A stretch of 64,000 nucleotides of DNA from Diphasiastrum complanatum (lineage: Eukaryota > Streptophyta > Lycopodiopsida > Lycopodiales > Lycopodiaceae). Each line of letters begins with the position of its first letter. The stretch's first letter is position 1. The DNA is taken from contig CM055105.1 in NCBI GenBank assembly GCA_029204225.1, forward strand, positions 12,762,654-12,826,653, in the 5' to 3' direction. A program made the translations under genes and the position numbers. The notes beneath the pieces are model-generated. The model was not told where the DNA came from and ran no database searches. It was given only the letters and a program-made list of their open reading frames with translations. Shown here one piece after another: positions 34,101 through 46,800 of the stretch.

Positions 34101-37100
34101 GTCAATCCAAAAAATTTCCCGTAAACTTGGGATCCCTGTCAGAAACTATGGACTTCGAAAGACCATGTAACTTGACAATATTCTGAATAAACAACTCAGC
34201 CACTTGCGGAGCTGTGACCTTCTTGGTCGTTGCGATGAAATGAGCCATCTTGGAAAACCTGTCTACCACTACCATAACGGAATTGAATCCATTTTGGGTC
34301 TTGGGTAGGCCAACAATAAAATCCATAGAGATGCTTTCCCACCTTCCTGTAGGTATCTCAAGTGGATGTAGCAAGCCCGGAGGACTCACTCTCTCGGCCT
34401 TGTTCACCTGACAAGCCATGCAACGCTGGACGTACGCTCTTACATCCTGCTGCAATCATGGCCAGAAATAATGCCTTCTCAAAAGCTCACTGGTCTTATC
34501 AATACCAGGGTGCCCGGCGCAGGGACTATCATGGCATTCATGAAGTATCTTACGATGAAGATCCTTCACGTCTGGCACGAAAACTTTTCCATTTCTCAAT
34601 AACATACCATCCTTCACGGTGTATGTTAAATATGTACTGGTGTGTGCCTCTACGGAAGCGACAGCCTTGACTAACTCTTCCGTTTGGTCGACTACCTTGC
34701 GCGCATTAGGCCACACACGCTGACAATGTTGGTCCTTTTCTTGAGCCTTCTTAATCTCCTCCATGAGACCACTGTCAACCACAGTAAAGCTCATCTGATG
34801 CAGTATACGAGATAGTGCATCAGCGACCACATTTTCCTTCCCTCTTCAGAAGCGAATTTCCAAATGAAATTCCAACATCAGCTAGGCCCACCGAGCTTGG
34901 CGGCCCTTCAAATCTGGCTGAGTGCAAAAATACCTTAAAGTATGATGATCTGTGTACACATAAAACTCGGCGCCATATAAAATAATGTCTGCACACCTTG
35001 AGCGCATGTATAATCGCATACAACTCTTGCTCATGTGTAGGATATCTCTATTGAGCTGGTGTCAACTTCTTACTCTCAAAGGCTACTGGTCTACCCTCTT
35101 GGCTCAACGTTGCACCTACGGCAATGCCACTTGCATCCGTCTCTAGGTCAAAAGGTTTCTGGGTATCCACAATCTTGAAAACTGGAGCCGTGGCCACAGA
35201 CTCCTTCAAGTTCTCAAAACGTTGCTAAGCTTCAGCATCCCATCGAACCACAGTGTTGTTTTTCCTTAACTGGTCCGTTAAAGGAGCAGCTATCCAGGAA
35301 TAATTCCTAACAAACCGCCGGTAGAACTTACAAAAGCCTAAGAAAGACTGTAATTGGCGTATATCGTCAGGCCTCGGCCACTTCTTAACCACAAGCACCT
35401 TGGCTGGGTCAACCGAAATACCCTCAGCTGTCACTACGTGACCCAAATACTCACGAGTCTTACACAACTCTGTCTTCTGAGCATTGGCATACAAGACAAG
35501 CTTGTAACTTGCCCAAAACGGTCTTGAGATGAATCTCATGCTCCTCAACCGTTTTACTAAAAACCAATATATCGTCAATCAAATTGACGACAAACTTGCC
35601 CATATAGTCTCGCAAGACATCGTTCATGAGCATCATGAACGTGGCTGGGGCATTGATTAACCCAAATGGCATAACCAAAAATTCATAATGACCGAAACGG
35701 GTTCGGAAGGCCATCTTCTGGACGTCTTCATCTCGAATCCGTATTTGATGGTATCCACTTTTGAGATCTATCTTACTGAAAATGGTTGCAGCTTGCAACA
35801 CATCCAGTAGATCATCAATCCTGGGCATCGGATACTTGTGCTTTACAGTGATGTTATTCAATCCCCTGTAATCTACACACATCCGGAAACTACCATCCTT
35901 TTTCTTAACAAGTAAAATAGGAGAGGCGAAAGGTGAATAACTCGGACAGAAGTACCCCAACTTGAGATACTCCTCCAACATCTTTCTAACTTCCTCTTCC
36001 TCTTTTAGGCACATCCTATAAGGAGGCCTACATATCGGACTTGCCCCTGGAACGAGCTCAATACAATGATCAACGTTCTGACTAGGCGGCAATCCCTCTG
36101 GCATATTACTAATTAGCATGCAGTTTAAACTGCGTGCGGGTGGACTTCTCCAACTCACTTGCTGGGTCACATCTAGGCCATAATGCAAATGCATGTGCAC
36201 TAGGGAATGCAAAAGTAAATGAAGCTTCTTGTGGTTTATTAGTGAGTGTGCTTATCTGATTATTACCAGCATAAGAATCAAAACTGGAATCAACATTCAC
36301 ATAACACAACCACAAATACTGAATCTCCATTCTCTTTATTTTCATATAGGTAACAAGAGGACCCTCGAGATATGGTCTCTCCCCCTTTAAGACGTGAGAC
36401 ATACCCTCATGTCCAAACTTTATACATGCAAAAGAAAGAAAAACTATACAGGCTGCCTATTCATCGTCGCTTACTAATAAGTCTTCCAAAATCTCCTCAT
36501 CCTTGTCCTTATCTTGACGCTGTTGTAAAACATGGAGCTTCATGTCCGTGCGGCGAGGACAATCATTGACAACATGTTTGCCAAGACAGAAAAAGCATAA
36601 TCCGTCTTTCTTGGCCTTGTCCTTTTGTTCTGGACTGAGAGGAGACTTGTTGTAAGCCTGATGAGCCAAAGGAGATGCCTCTATGCACTTCAAAGTCTGC
36701 TGCATCTGGATAGGATCCTTCTGCAAAAAGCCTTTTTGACCAGGTTGGCCAGACTTTCGCGAACCCTTCTTCTGAGGCCAGCTTGGCGCTCCAGATTCAG
36801 CCTTGGTGCGCACATTACCTTCAAAGTTGAGAGCTGTAGCAACTGCCTCTTCTAAGGTCTTGCACCCTTCATTAAGCACTGAAGGTCTCAACTCTTCACG
36901 AAGGCCAAATATGAACTTGTGGACTATGATCCACTCAGGAATCTCTTCTGGAATCTTGATAAGCGTCTCACGATACTTATCAACATATTCCTGCACCATG
37001 TACTGCCTTTGACGATGCACAAACCAAGCATCCGTCGCACACACATGCTCATGTGGAGGAATGAACTAAGCTCTAAAAGCTCGCTTGAAATCAATCCAGG

Positions 37101-40100
37101 TGGATGGAGCCTGATTAAACTTCAACAACTTGCACCACCACCTGTCAGCAAAATTAGTGAGATGGTAAGCAGCTTTGTGGACCCGCCAACCCTCCTCGGT
37201 TGAGGCCCGCTTCAAATCAAAATAATCGTCCCACTGATGCAACCATTGGTTTACAACATCAGTTGTTCTCTGGGAAGTATTTCCTGCAAAATGAGTATGC
37301 TTAAAATCTTTGTCTTCTGGGTAGAGTGGAGATAGCACAGGACGAACTGCAGAAGACGGAAATGGATAAGGATAAGGCGGAGTATGCTGCGAGGAAGACG
37401 CAAAACCACCAACTACAGAGGAAAGCATCTCTCGCATCTCTGCGATGGTCTTCTCCATACTATCCAGGCGAGCTTGCACAGAAGAGGAAACATCAGCAAA
37501 CGAACTAGCAGCCATTATAGGCGGGTTACGGTCAGGACTAAGCACAGGGCTGGGTGGTGGTGATGTGTAATAAATCCTAACACCACAGTAGGGCAAACAC
37601 TAACTGATCCACCCAACCTTGCCTACTCCCTGATATAGAGTAAGCCCCTCCTAGCCCAGTGTGAGGACTGGTAGCATGCAACTGCCAAGTGTCGACCACG
37701 TGGCACTGACGTGGCCGACTGCACGTCAGGACCCAACTGGGGGCCCTATCCTGCTGACAGGGTCCCTAGGCTGTGTTAGGCCCGCCATGGCTATGGACCG
37801 TGCTGGGGCACACTACTCACACTGTCTTGCCCTGTTGGTCATGTACGCTGGACACGACCCTAACTGTGGTATCTGACCCATCTGTGTTCCCTAGGGTTCG
37901 GCACTGGTTACGAGCTCGTAACACTCCCTCCCCCTTAAGAACTGTCTTGGTCCTCTAAGACAAAGTCTGGAAAAATCTTGCGCAGGACGCTGCCTCTTTC
38001 CCAAGTGGCATTCTCAACAAGCTGATCATTCCACTTAACCAGATATTCTCGGTATAGAGTATGACGAGTCTGCGTCTCTCTACTATCAAGAATCTCCTCT
38101 GGTTCATGTGGAGGTTGCTGAGGATCCAATGGGAGAACTAGAACATTGTCCCCTACCAGATTGTTTGATCTGGTTAAGGCTTTTCGTAACTGACTTACAT
38201 GAAAGACTGAAAAAACCTTACTGCTGTGTGGGAGTTCTAGTTCATAGGTGACCGCACCTAGTCTCCTACTGATGGTAAAGGGACCACAATACCTTGGAGA
38301 CAACTTAGCACACACTCCTGATTTGAGGGTTTTAGAGTCAACTGGGACTCTCAAGTAGACTTTCTCACCAGTGGAGAACTGCACATCCCGTCTGTGTGGA
38401 TCTGCATAATGCCTGGCTCGATCCTGGGACTGCCTAATGCTACGCTTAGCATGTTCTATCATCTAGTTTAGGTCCTCTAAAAAGTTTCTGGCTGCTTCAA
38501 CTTTTTCTTGTTTAAACCCTACAGCTGTGGGTGAGCGTGGCTGAAAACCGTACATCAGCATAAATGGGCTGTATCCCGTAGCTGAATGTTTGGTACTGTT
38601 GTAAGCAAACTCTAATATCGAGAGATACTCCTCCCAATTAGTCTGCTTCTTGCTGACATATGCACAAAGCATATCCTCCAGCACCTGATTTACCCTCTCT
38701 GTTTGACCGTCCGTCTGTGAATGGTCGGTGGTACTCATATTAAGTTTAGTATGGAGATGATGGAATACTGCCCTCCAAAAATTTCCAGTAAACTTACTGT
38801 CCCGGTCGCTGACTATGCCGGAAGGTAGACCGTACAATTTAAATAGCCCGTCTACAAACAACCTCACTAACTCTGGAGCTCTAACGGTTGTTTTGGTCAG
38901 AATAAAATGAGCCATTTTGGTCAGACGGTCAACTGTGACCCATATAGCGTCATTACCCTTTTGGGTTTTAGGCAGGCCTACTATAAAATCCATGGAGATA
39001 CTCTCCCATTTACCAGCTGGTATTTCTAAGGGATGCAACAACCCTCCTGCCTTTAAACGCTCTGCTTTGTTTACTTGACATTTCTGGCAACTGGTTACAT
39101 ACTGGTGGACGTCCTTTTTCATACTGGGCTTCTGTATGCCTGGGTGTCCCGCACTAGGATTGTCATGACATTCATATAGGACCTGCTGCCTATAATCCTC
39201 TGAATTGGGGACACATACTCTATCTCTATGGAGCAAGTACTCATCCTGAATGGAATATTGTTTCCATTTGAATCCTTCAACTGACCCTCAACCAATGGGG
39301 TTTGCTTGGGTAATATAGGCTCAGAATCCTCAACGTCATCTGATGACGTATACTCGGACTCATCATCATCCTCAACGGAAGCTGCCGTATTCTTGGATGA
39401 ACTGGCACCAGCCCCGGGAACTGGTTCTGGAGTCTGTAACTGTCTGCTCTGGACTGAGTTCCAAATAGTAGAAAAGAATGCATCATGCTGGCATTTCCCT
39501 CTCAAGGACTCGAGTAACTCATTACGAATCTGAGTAAAACTCAGCTCGTTTATCATAGGCATTCTGCTAAGGGCATCTGCTACTGTATTGAATTTTTCAC
39601 GTCTATATCTGATAGACATGTCAAACTCTTGCATCAACCCTGCCCAACGAGCTTTCCGACCTCTAAGCTCAGGTTGATTGCAAAGGTATCTGAGACTCTC
39701 ATGGTCTGTCAGTACCTCAAAGTTGGCACCATACAAATAATGCCTCCAAGTCTTAAGGGCATGGACTATAGAAAAGAGTTCCTTTTTATAGGCACTATAC
39801 CTAGTCTGAGCTGGCTCGAGTTTTTTACTCTCGAACACAACTGGTTGTCCACCCTGAGTTAGCACAGCACCTACTGCAAAGTCGCTAGCATCTGTTTCGA
39901 CCAAAAATGGCTGATTGGGGTCGACGAACTTTAAAACTGGTGCTGTAGCTAAGGCTGTTTTGAGAGCATCAAAGCTTTCCTGCTCTGCGGACTCCCAAAT
40001 GAACTCCTTTCCCTTCCCCTTAAGAAGATTTGTCATGGGAACTGCTATCTGAGCATATTCCTTGACAAATCGTCTGTAATATCCCGCCAAACCAAGAAAG

Positions 40101-43100
40101 ATCTGAAGTTCCAAAATATTCTGAGGTCTCAGCCAACTGAGTATGGCTTTAACCTTATTTGGGTCCATCTTAATGCCATCTGAAGAGATAATGTGACCCA
40201 AATATGCTACTTCTTCAACGAAGAATTCACACTTGGATTGTTTAGCATAAAGCTTATGCTTTCTGAGCAGTCGAAACACCTTTCTGAGGTGTTTTAGATG
40301 CTCCTTCCTCGTTTTGTTGTTTCGAGACATCTTCCGATTTTATACGGACTTGATGATATCCCGATCTAAGGTCTATTTTGCTGAGAAACTTAGCCCCGTC
40401 GAGTTGATCAAACAACTCGTATGCCCGAGGCATAGGATATTTATTCTTAATTGTGACTTTATTGAGGGCTCTGTAATCTACGCAAAGACGCATAGACCCC
40501 TCTTTCTTTTTCACCAATAGGACTGGTGAGGCCCATGGTGAACTACTGGTCTGAATTTGGCCTTTCCCAAGATAGTCTGTTAACTGCCTAGTTATTTCTT
40601 CATTCTCTGTTCAGCTGACCCGATACGGAGGTTTAGAAACAGGTGTTGTACCTGGTACTAGGTTTATTACATGATCTACCTCTCTGCTAGGTGGTAAACC
40701 ATGTGGCAAATCTTCAGGAAAAACATCTTTAAATTTAGACAATAAAGTTTCTAATTTACTGATTTTCTGCTGTATAGAACTGGAAATAGAAACTTCAGGA
40801 ATAAACTGAAAGTCACATAAGAATACTTGATGGTCTTCGTCTCCGATTAGCTGACAGAGCTCTGAACTGCAAACCATAGGACTGTTGGGAACATCATGCT
40901 CCCCATGCAACTGGATCTCTCGGCCTTTATGCTGAAAGCTGATGTGTTCTCCTGATAGTTTCTGTGGAGGGAAGGTCCTAAGCTGTAGAGCCAATCTCTC
41001 CCAAGAACAATATCTATGCGATCCAGGTGCATTATCTGAAAGTTTATTTCATCTTGGTACCCCTGAATACCAATATTCAAATTACTTACCATAGTTTCCC
41101 ATATTTTTTTATCTTCACCCTTAGCTAATGAAACTATGTACCTATGCTGACTAGGTACTTCTGGTAGTTTAAGCTTTTTAACCAGGGTGTAGTTGATGAA
41201 ATTATGGGTTGCCCCATCATCAACCATAACTCTTACTGACTGGTTACCAACTTTCCCATGCATACGTACTAGGTCATGCGGCCCAAAGCTTAAGGGTCTC
41301 GCTAGCATTGCAGAGGTCAGCTGGCAACAGTGTTCATGATCTTCATGATACACTTTGATCTCGAAAGCTGCGGAGTCACTGGGGAAACATACAGTCTGAA
41401 CAAGATGAACTTGTTTTTTATCTTTCTTATCTTTTTTAGTGAAAGGCCCCTTGGGACACTGTCTAACTATGTGTCCCTTGCCCATACACACAAAGCACAA
41501 ACGTTCTTGTTTGGCTTTCTCAAAATCATTTGGTTTTAAGGGTTGTATGAGTGAAGGGCGTTTCTGAGGAGCTTCACCTTTAAATTTATCTTCTTTCTTT
41601 CTTTTTAAAAATTTCTTTTTAAATTGAAAGTCTTTCTGAGGAGGCTGCTCAGAAAGTGGCTGCTGCTACCTTAATCTCTGAAGGAAAAAAAAAGTCTAAA
41701 AGACTAATTTACAACTGTACAAGGGAAAGGAAAGATGACTTAACTGTTTCTGAGGACTGTACTTCCAAAGAAATTACGAAGAGGAACCCTCTCAGTTCTT
41801 CCACCCAAAATTTCAGACCTGCTGTCCCGGAAAATCCCCGTTTATGGCTCCAAAACAGTACCAAGATTTCCGGTTTCTTGAGTAGAGTTGCTCACTGCTC
41901 TGATTGCAGACGTGGGGCTCCAAAAAGCGACGCAAAGGACCTTAAGAAGTATAAAACTTTCTGAAATTGAAAGCTGCCTACCCTCGCTGATCTGACAGCA
42001 TCTGAGTTGGTCCAAAAAAACAAGTTTGAAGCCAAAAAACCATTCCAAAATCTGGATTTTCGATGGCACCCTGCTCGCTGATCTGTGGCAAGAAAAGTTG
42101 ATGCCTAAACCTCTGAAAATCTTGCAAAACAGAAATGAGTTTTGACTCCTTTCTCTTCCCTGTCCAGCGCTGGCCCTGCTACTACTTTTTGCCTTGAAAT
42201 CCGCTCAGACTCACAAAGATTTCACTGGAAAATCAGAAGGAGGTCGCTGATTTCACAGTGATGGATCTGCTCGCTGCTTACTACACTAATTCCATTCTGA
42301 AATCCGAGAAAGACGTCCACAAAATCAGAGAGGAAAGCTGATCTAACAGCGCTGAAGCTGTACCAGACAATTCTCCTCCAAACTACTGAAAATTCTAGCA
42401 AATTGAAGGATTTTAAAGTTGGTCCTACAGCGATTTTCCTCCTCTATTCTTTTCTGAGAATCTGAGAAATATTTCCTATCTTCTGATAGCTTTCTCCACT
42501 GCTGCTCCTGAACTCCCTAGGATGGAGATGGCTTTGATACCAATGTAATAGATCCTAACACCACAGTAGGGCAAACACTAACTGATCCACCCAACCTTGC
42601 CTAGTCCCTGATATAGAGTAAGCCCCTCCTAGCCCAGTGTGAGGACTGGTAGCATGCAACTGCCAAGTGTCGGCCACGTGGCACTGATGTGGCCGATTGC
42701 ACGTCGGGACCCAACTGGGAGCCCTATCCTGCTGACAGGGTCCCTAGGCTGTGTTAGGCCCGCCATGGCTATGGACCGTGCTGGGGGCACACTACTCACA
42801 CTGTCTTGCCCTGTTCGTCATGTACGCTGGACACGACCCTAACTGTGGTATTTGACCCATCTGTGTTCCCTAGGGTTCGGCACTGGTTACGAGCTCGTAA
42901 CATGATGGAAGAGCAACGGGTGGACTAAGCGGAATATCAACTCTATCATCTTCCATTATGAAACAAAGAACAAAGATAGCACGGAATCAAGCTAGAAATC
43001 GCACTTATTGAAACATAGTCAGAAAAAAGGAAATGTTCAACCTATTGACAATTTAGAACTGAAAGAGTCAAAAGGCAACTGGAAAGTAATAAAACTCTGG

Positions 43101-43759
43101 GGAAAACACAAAGCCAAGGACAGGTAGTACTTCCCTTGCGTCCTACTCTGGTACAAAGGTTGGTAAAGAACCTTTTTGGGCACCAAATCGGCTTGAAAGT
43201 CGAAAAAAACAAGAAAAAAGCGGGCTGTTTGACGTCGAATTTCTTCCAAATAGCAGTAGGTCACCCTCCTACTAGGCCCAATCTGAAACTTTAACAGCAA
43301 AAATCAGAGATAAATCGGAGAAGTTATGTCCAATCCAAAAATCTGACCTCACCGATGTCAGAAACAGTGTATCACTCATAGTCATGCTGCAGTTCGCACT
43401 TCACGCCATGTTACGAGAGCACACAGTTTTAACCCTCCTAGATGACGTCAGCGACGGTCCATATTACCTCATGTTGCAGCTCGTATCACATGTTTCTTCA
43501 GCAGCAGCACTACATGATATTACTCTACTCCTGGCAGCTATATGGACAGTTGGCAATTTGTAGTTTATAGTTATGTTGTTCATTTCTCTTTTATGCATAG
43601 TTTTTTCTTGGAGACGTTTATATACGCTCTCATGGTTTTCACATACTTGACATATACTCCATTTGGTCTTATATGCCTTTTGGCATGGAAAAGACATTAA
43701 TAAAGCTTTCTTTCTTTCTTTCTTTCTTTCTCTCTCTCTCTCTCTCTAGCGAACTGTCT

Positions 43760-43801
<42 letters not shown>

Positions 43802-43812
43802 GCGAACTGTCT

Positions 43813-43888
<76 letters not shown>

Positions 43889-46800
43889 GTGTGGAAATCT
43901 CAGAACCTTCGGGACTGACCCTATCGCGAGGAGTCAGGAGGTCCGACAAGCAAGTAACGAGTTTTTTTTTTTTTTTGAAAACGGTTCGAACCGGACCTTT
44001 TCGAAAAGGACTTTTGAATCGCGATTCGACACAACATTGTCTGTGTCCTAGGTTTGGGAATGTCGTCGCAATTGTTGTCAGTTATGTATGCATCATAACG
44101 CGATCTTCTTCGAGAGAAGAAGGATGTAATCTGAGACTGTGTGGCTAGATAAGTATGCCGAACTATCTGACATAGGTCCTATCGCAGGAGGGACATCTCA
44201 CGTATCATAAGTGCCACACAGCGGGGGTCCTCGTATGAGAAAAGGGACCGTAGTGTAACTGGTGACTGACAAAAAAGGCAATGATATCTCCCTCTAATCT
44301 CATAGTAGACTGGACATATGAATAGGAAATGTTCCTCGGACTCAACCATAGATAATGAGCACAACTGGCAAAGCGGCTCCTCTCGCGGGGTACCATGGAA
44401 GCGCCCAGTCTCAATCGCCAACTGATGTGAGACATTCGGAACTGGCCCAACAGAAACCGAAGCCCATGAGATAGTCCTGAGGCAAGATAGTGTGGCAAAA
44501 CTGGAAATCCCATTGTCTAGCTCCAGAAAGTGTCCTGTAACAGTCGGGTTTGACCCCGAGCTGTCCCTGCCATGTCCGGCTCAGATATGCTCTATAGAGA
44601 AAGCGTCTGATATACTCATGGGTGCCCGATGGAAGGCTTGTGATAGAGATGCGAAGTGTATCTAGTATCTGGGAGGCCTGAGAAAACCGTGATAGCCGAT
44701 GCCCCTGGTCATAAAGATGTCATGAGAGGCAAGTGTCGTCTGTATGTGTCTCTGCTCATCTATGGGTAGCATCATGATACGCTGAATATATAGGATAAGC
44801 TAGAAGATGGCGGATAGCTGTATGGGTGGAACCGCAAACTCTGTCAGGATAATCCGATGTGGGACAGACGGCTTAGCCCGTATCATCCGAGATAGCATGA
44901 GAACCTGCAGTCGTTAAATATTGGCCCAATCAGATGATGTAAGACCCGTACACCATACCTCTGCTGCATATAGGGTTGTGGGGGTAACGAGAGTATCAAA
45001 AAGCTGACATTTACTCGAGGCAAATCGTCTGAAACATAAACGCTCTAATTGGACAAGGGAGGCGTGACCCTTCCCAATTCTAGCGGAAGCTTCCTGTCGC
45101 ATGCCAAAAATAGGGCCTATAAAAAGCACGCCAAGGTAAGTGTAAGAAGATACAACCTCCAAGGGCTGCCTATCAAAGATGAGTTCCTGGAGCTGCATAA
45201 AAGCTCTCAATGTGCTGAAAACCATCACTTTGGTTTTCAATATGTTAACCCCCAATCCCCATCTATTGCAGAAGGCATGAAGATTGTCTAGTTGTCGCTG
45301 TAATCCCTCTCTGGTAGAAGATAAGAGAACGACGTCATCTGCATATAAAAGTCTAGCAATCAAGATACTCCCAAGCCTATAACTTGTGCCACCACATCCC
45401 TCAATGACTCTCTCAAGCTCGTCGATATATAGCCCAAATAGGGTTGCAGATAGAGAACAACCCTATTTCACGCCAATAATGCTCCAGATATGATCTGAGA
45501 TGCCGGTGTCACTCCGAAAACAGCCAAGGACTCTCTCATATAGTGTCATCACTGCCAAGATCGTGTCAGTAGAAAAACCAAGAATACATAGACGCTGAAT
45601 GAGAAGGGATCGTGGAACAGAGTCGAAGGCTTTCCTGAAGTCGACAGAACAACAGTAGACCCGCTCTTTCATGTGTCCTCCTCAATAATGGCCTGAACTT
45701 CGAAGGGTGAAGATATGATCTGTGGTGGAGTAGTGTGCCCTGAAACCCGCCTGGCCCAATGCACGTAATCTCATAGACTCTGCCTCATAACTGACTGTTG
45801 ACTGGAGGATGGTGTCGTATAGCTTAGCAATGATATGCCCAGTCATAATGGTGCGATAATTACCAGGGTTCCATGGGGTAACCAGTTTTATGAATGGGAT
45901 GCATAATGTTGGTACACCAGGAGGAAGGGAAGCCGGAGACAACTGTTCGATTGAGCAAAGTGGCTAGGGTTAGCGTGTCTGTAGTTCAGATTTGAGGTCA
46001 TCAATATCACGGGTGCAATGGGTTTTCAGTCTCTTGATGGCCGTCAGGACCATGTCTGAGGTGAAGAAAGTGAAAGTAGTCGGCCGGGAAGAAATGGAGA
46101 AGGGTGTGTCTATGGGTGCAATATATAAGGTAGTGGCGTATGTAGTTCAGGTATGAAGGTCAGTGAGGGGAGGAGGTGGGGTACGCGGAATGAATTTCCT
46201 CCAGAAGGCACTAGTGGAGGAACTGCAAAGGGAATCGAATAAGTTTTTCTCTTTTTGAGTTTCATACACCCGTTTCTTCCGACATAGGGCATGATGGAAA
46301 GATCGACGAGCTGCAGGAAGAAGACGTGTGTTATGCAATCTAGCTTGGGTGACTTGGAGATGAAGAAAACGACACTCGGCGTCAAACCAGGGAGGTCGGA
46401 TAGGGTGTGGCGAAGTGGGTGGGCGCCGATGTGGTTTGGAGGGAAAGGAAAGTGATGCAGCAGTATGGAGTGAAGTGGTAAGGAAGATAAAGACCTAAAT
46501 AACAAGTAATTGGCAAAGGTTCACTTTCTTCATGTGGAAGACCCCAAGAACTCTCATGTCTGCACTTTGACCCATATCAAAAATATAGGTAGTTTAAAAC
46601 ATATTCACCTAATGTATATGCTAGAAATTCATTACAAAGTGTGGGCACATTTGCACAATACAGGCTTGCTAGTGTAGTAGACTCCAAAATTGAAACGAGG
46701 GCGTATGAAAACCATAAGGTCGTCAAAATCTGATTGCTTAGTATATGGGAGGAATTGCACCAACAATTGGTTGAAATTCACACAAATAGAATGAAGGCAA

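Larger units (their letters stand above)
37561..42907 (-). mobile_element. Element D: chromovirus inserted in the gag of C2, with internal deletions
   Basis: LTRs 37566-37923 (3') and 42544-42902 (5'), target duplication tgatg at 37561-37565 and 42903-42907, primer site at 42543-42530 on the minus strand, polypurine tract at 37939-37924. The LTRs differ at about 9 positions and one indel over 358 bp by eye. Order: zinc knuckle, protease, RT (gapped), RNase H, integrase, chromodomain. The capsid part of gag and the RT catalytic segment are missing. It is younger than C2, which it interrupts. Confidence 0.92.
32849..43348 (-). mobile_element. Element C2: Ty3/gypsy chromovirus, 5' LTR lost, split by element D
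   Basis: Minus-strand order from the right: leader (to 43348, where similarity to C1 stops), gag, [element D at 37566-42902], rest of gag, RT, RNase H, integrase, chromodomain remains, polypurine tract, 3' LTR. No protease is found between gag and RT. Several frameshifts interrupt pol. The RT catalytic core is present. It lies sense within the 22-kb TrpRS intron. Confidence 0.88.

Noticed and set aside
43673-43949. Overlapping open frames rich in Ser-Leu (plus) and Arg-Glu (minus)
   Set aside because: They are translations of the CT microsatellite, not genes.
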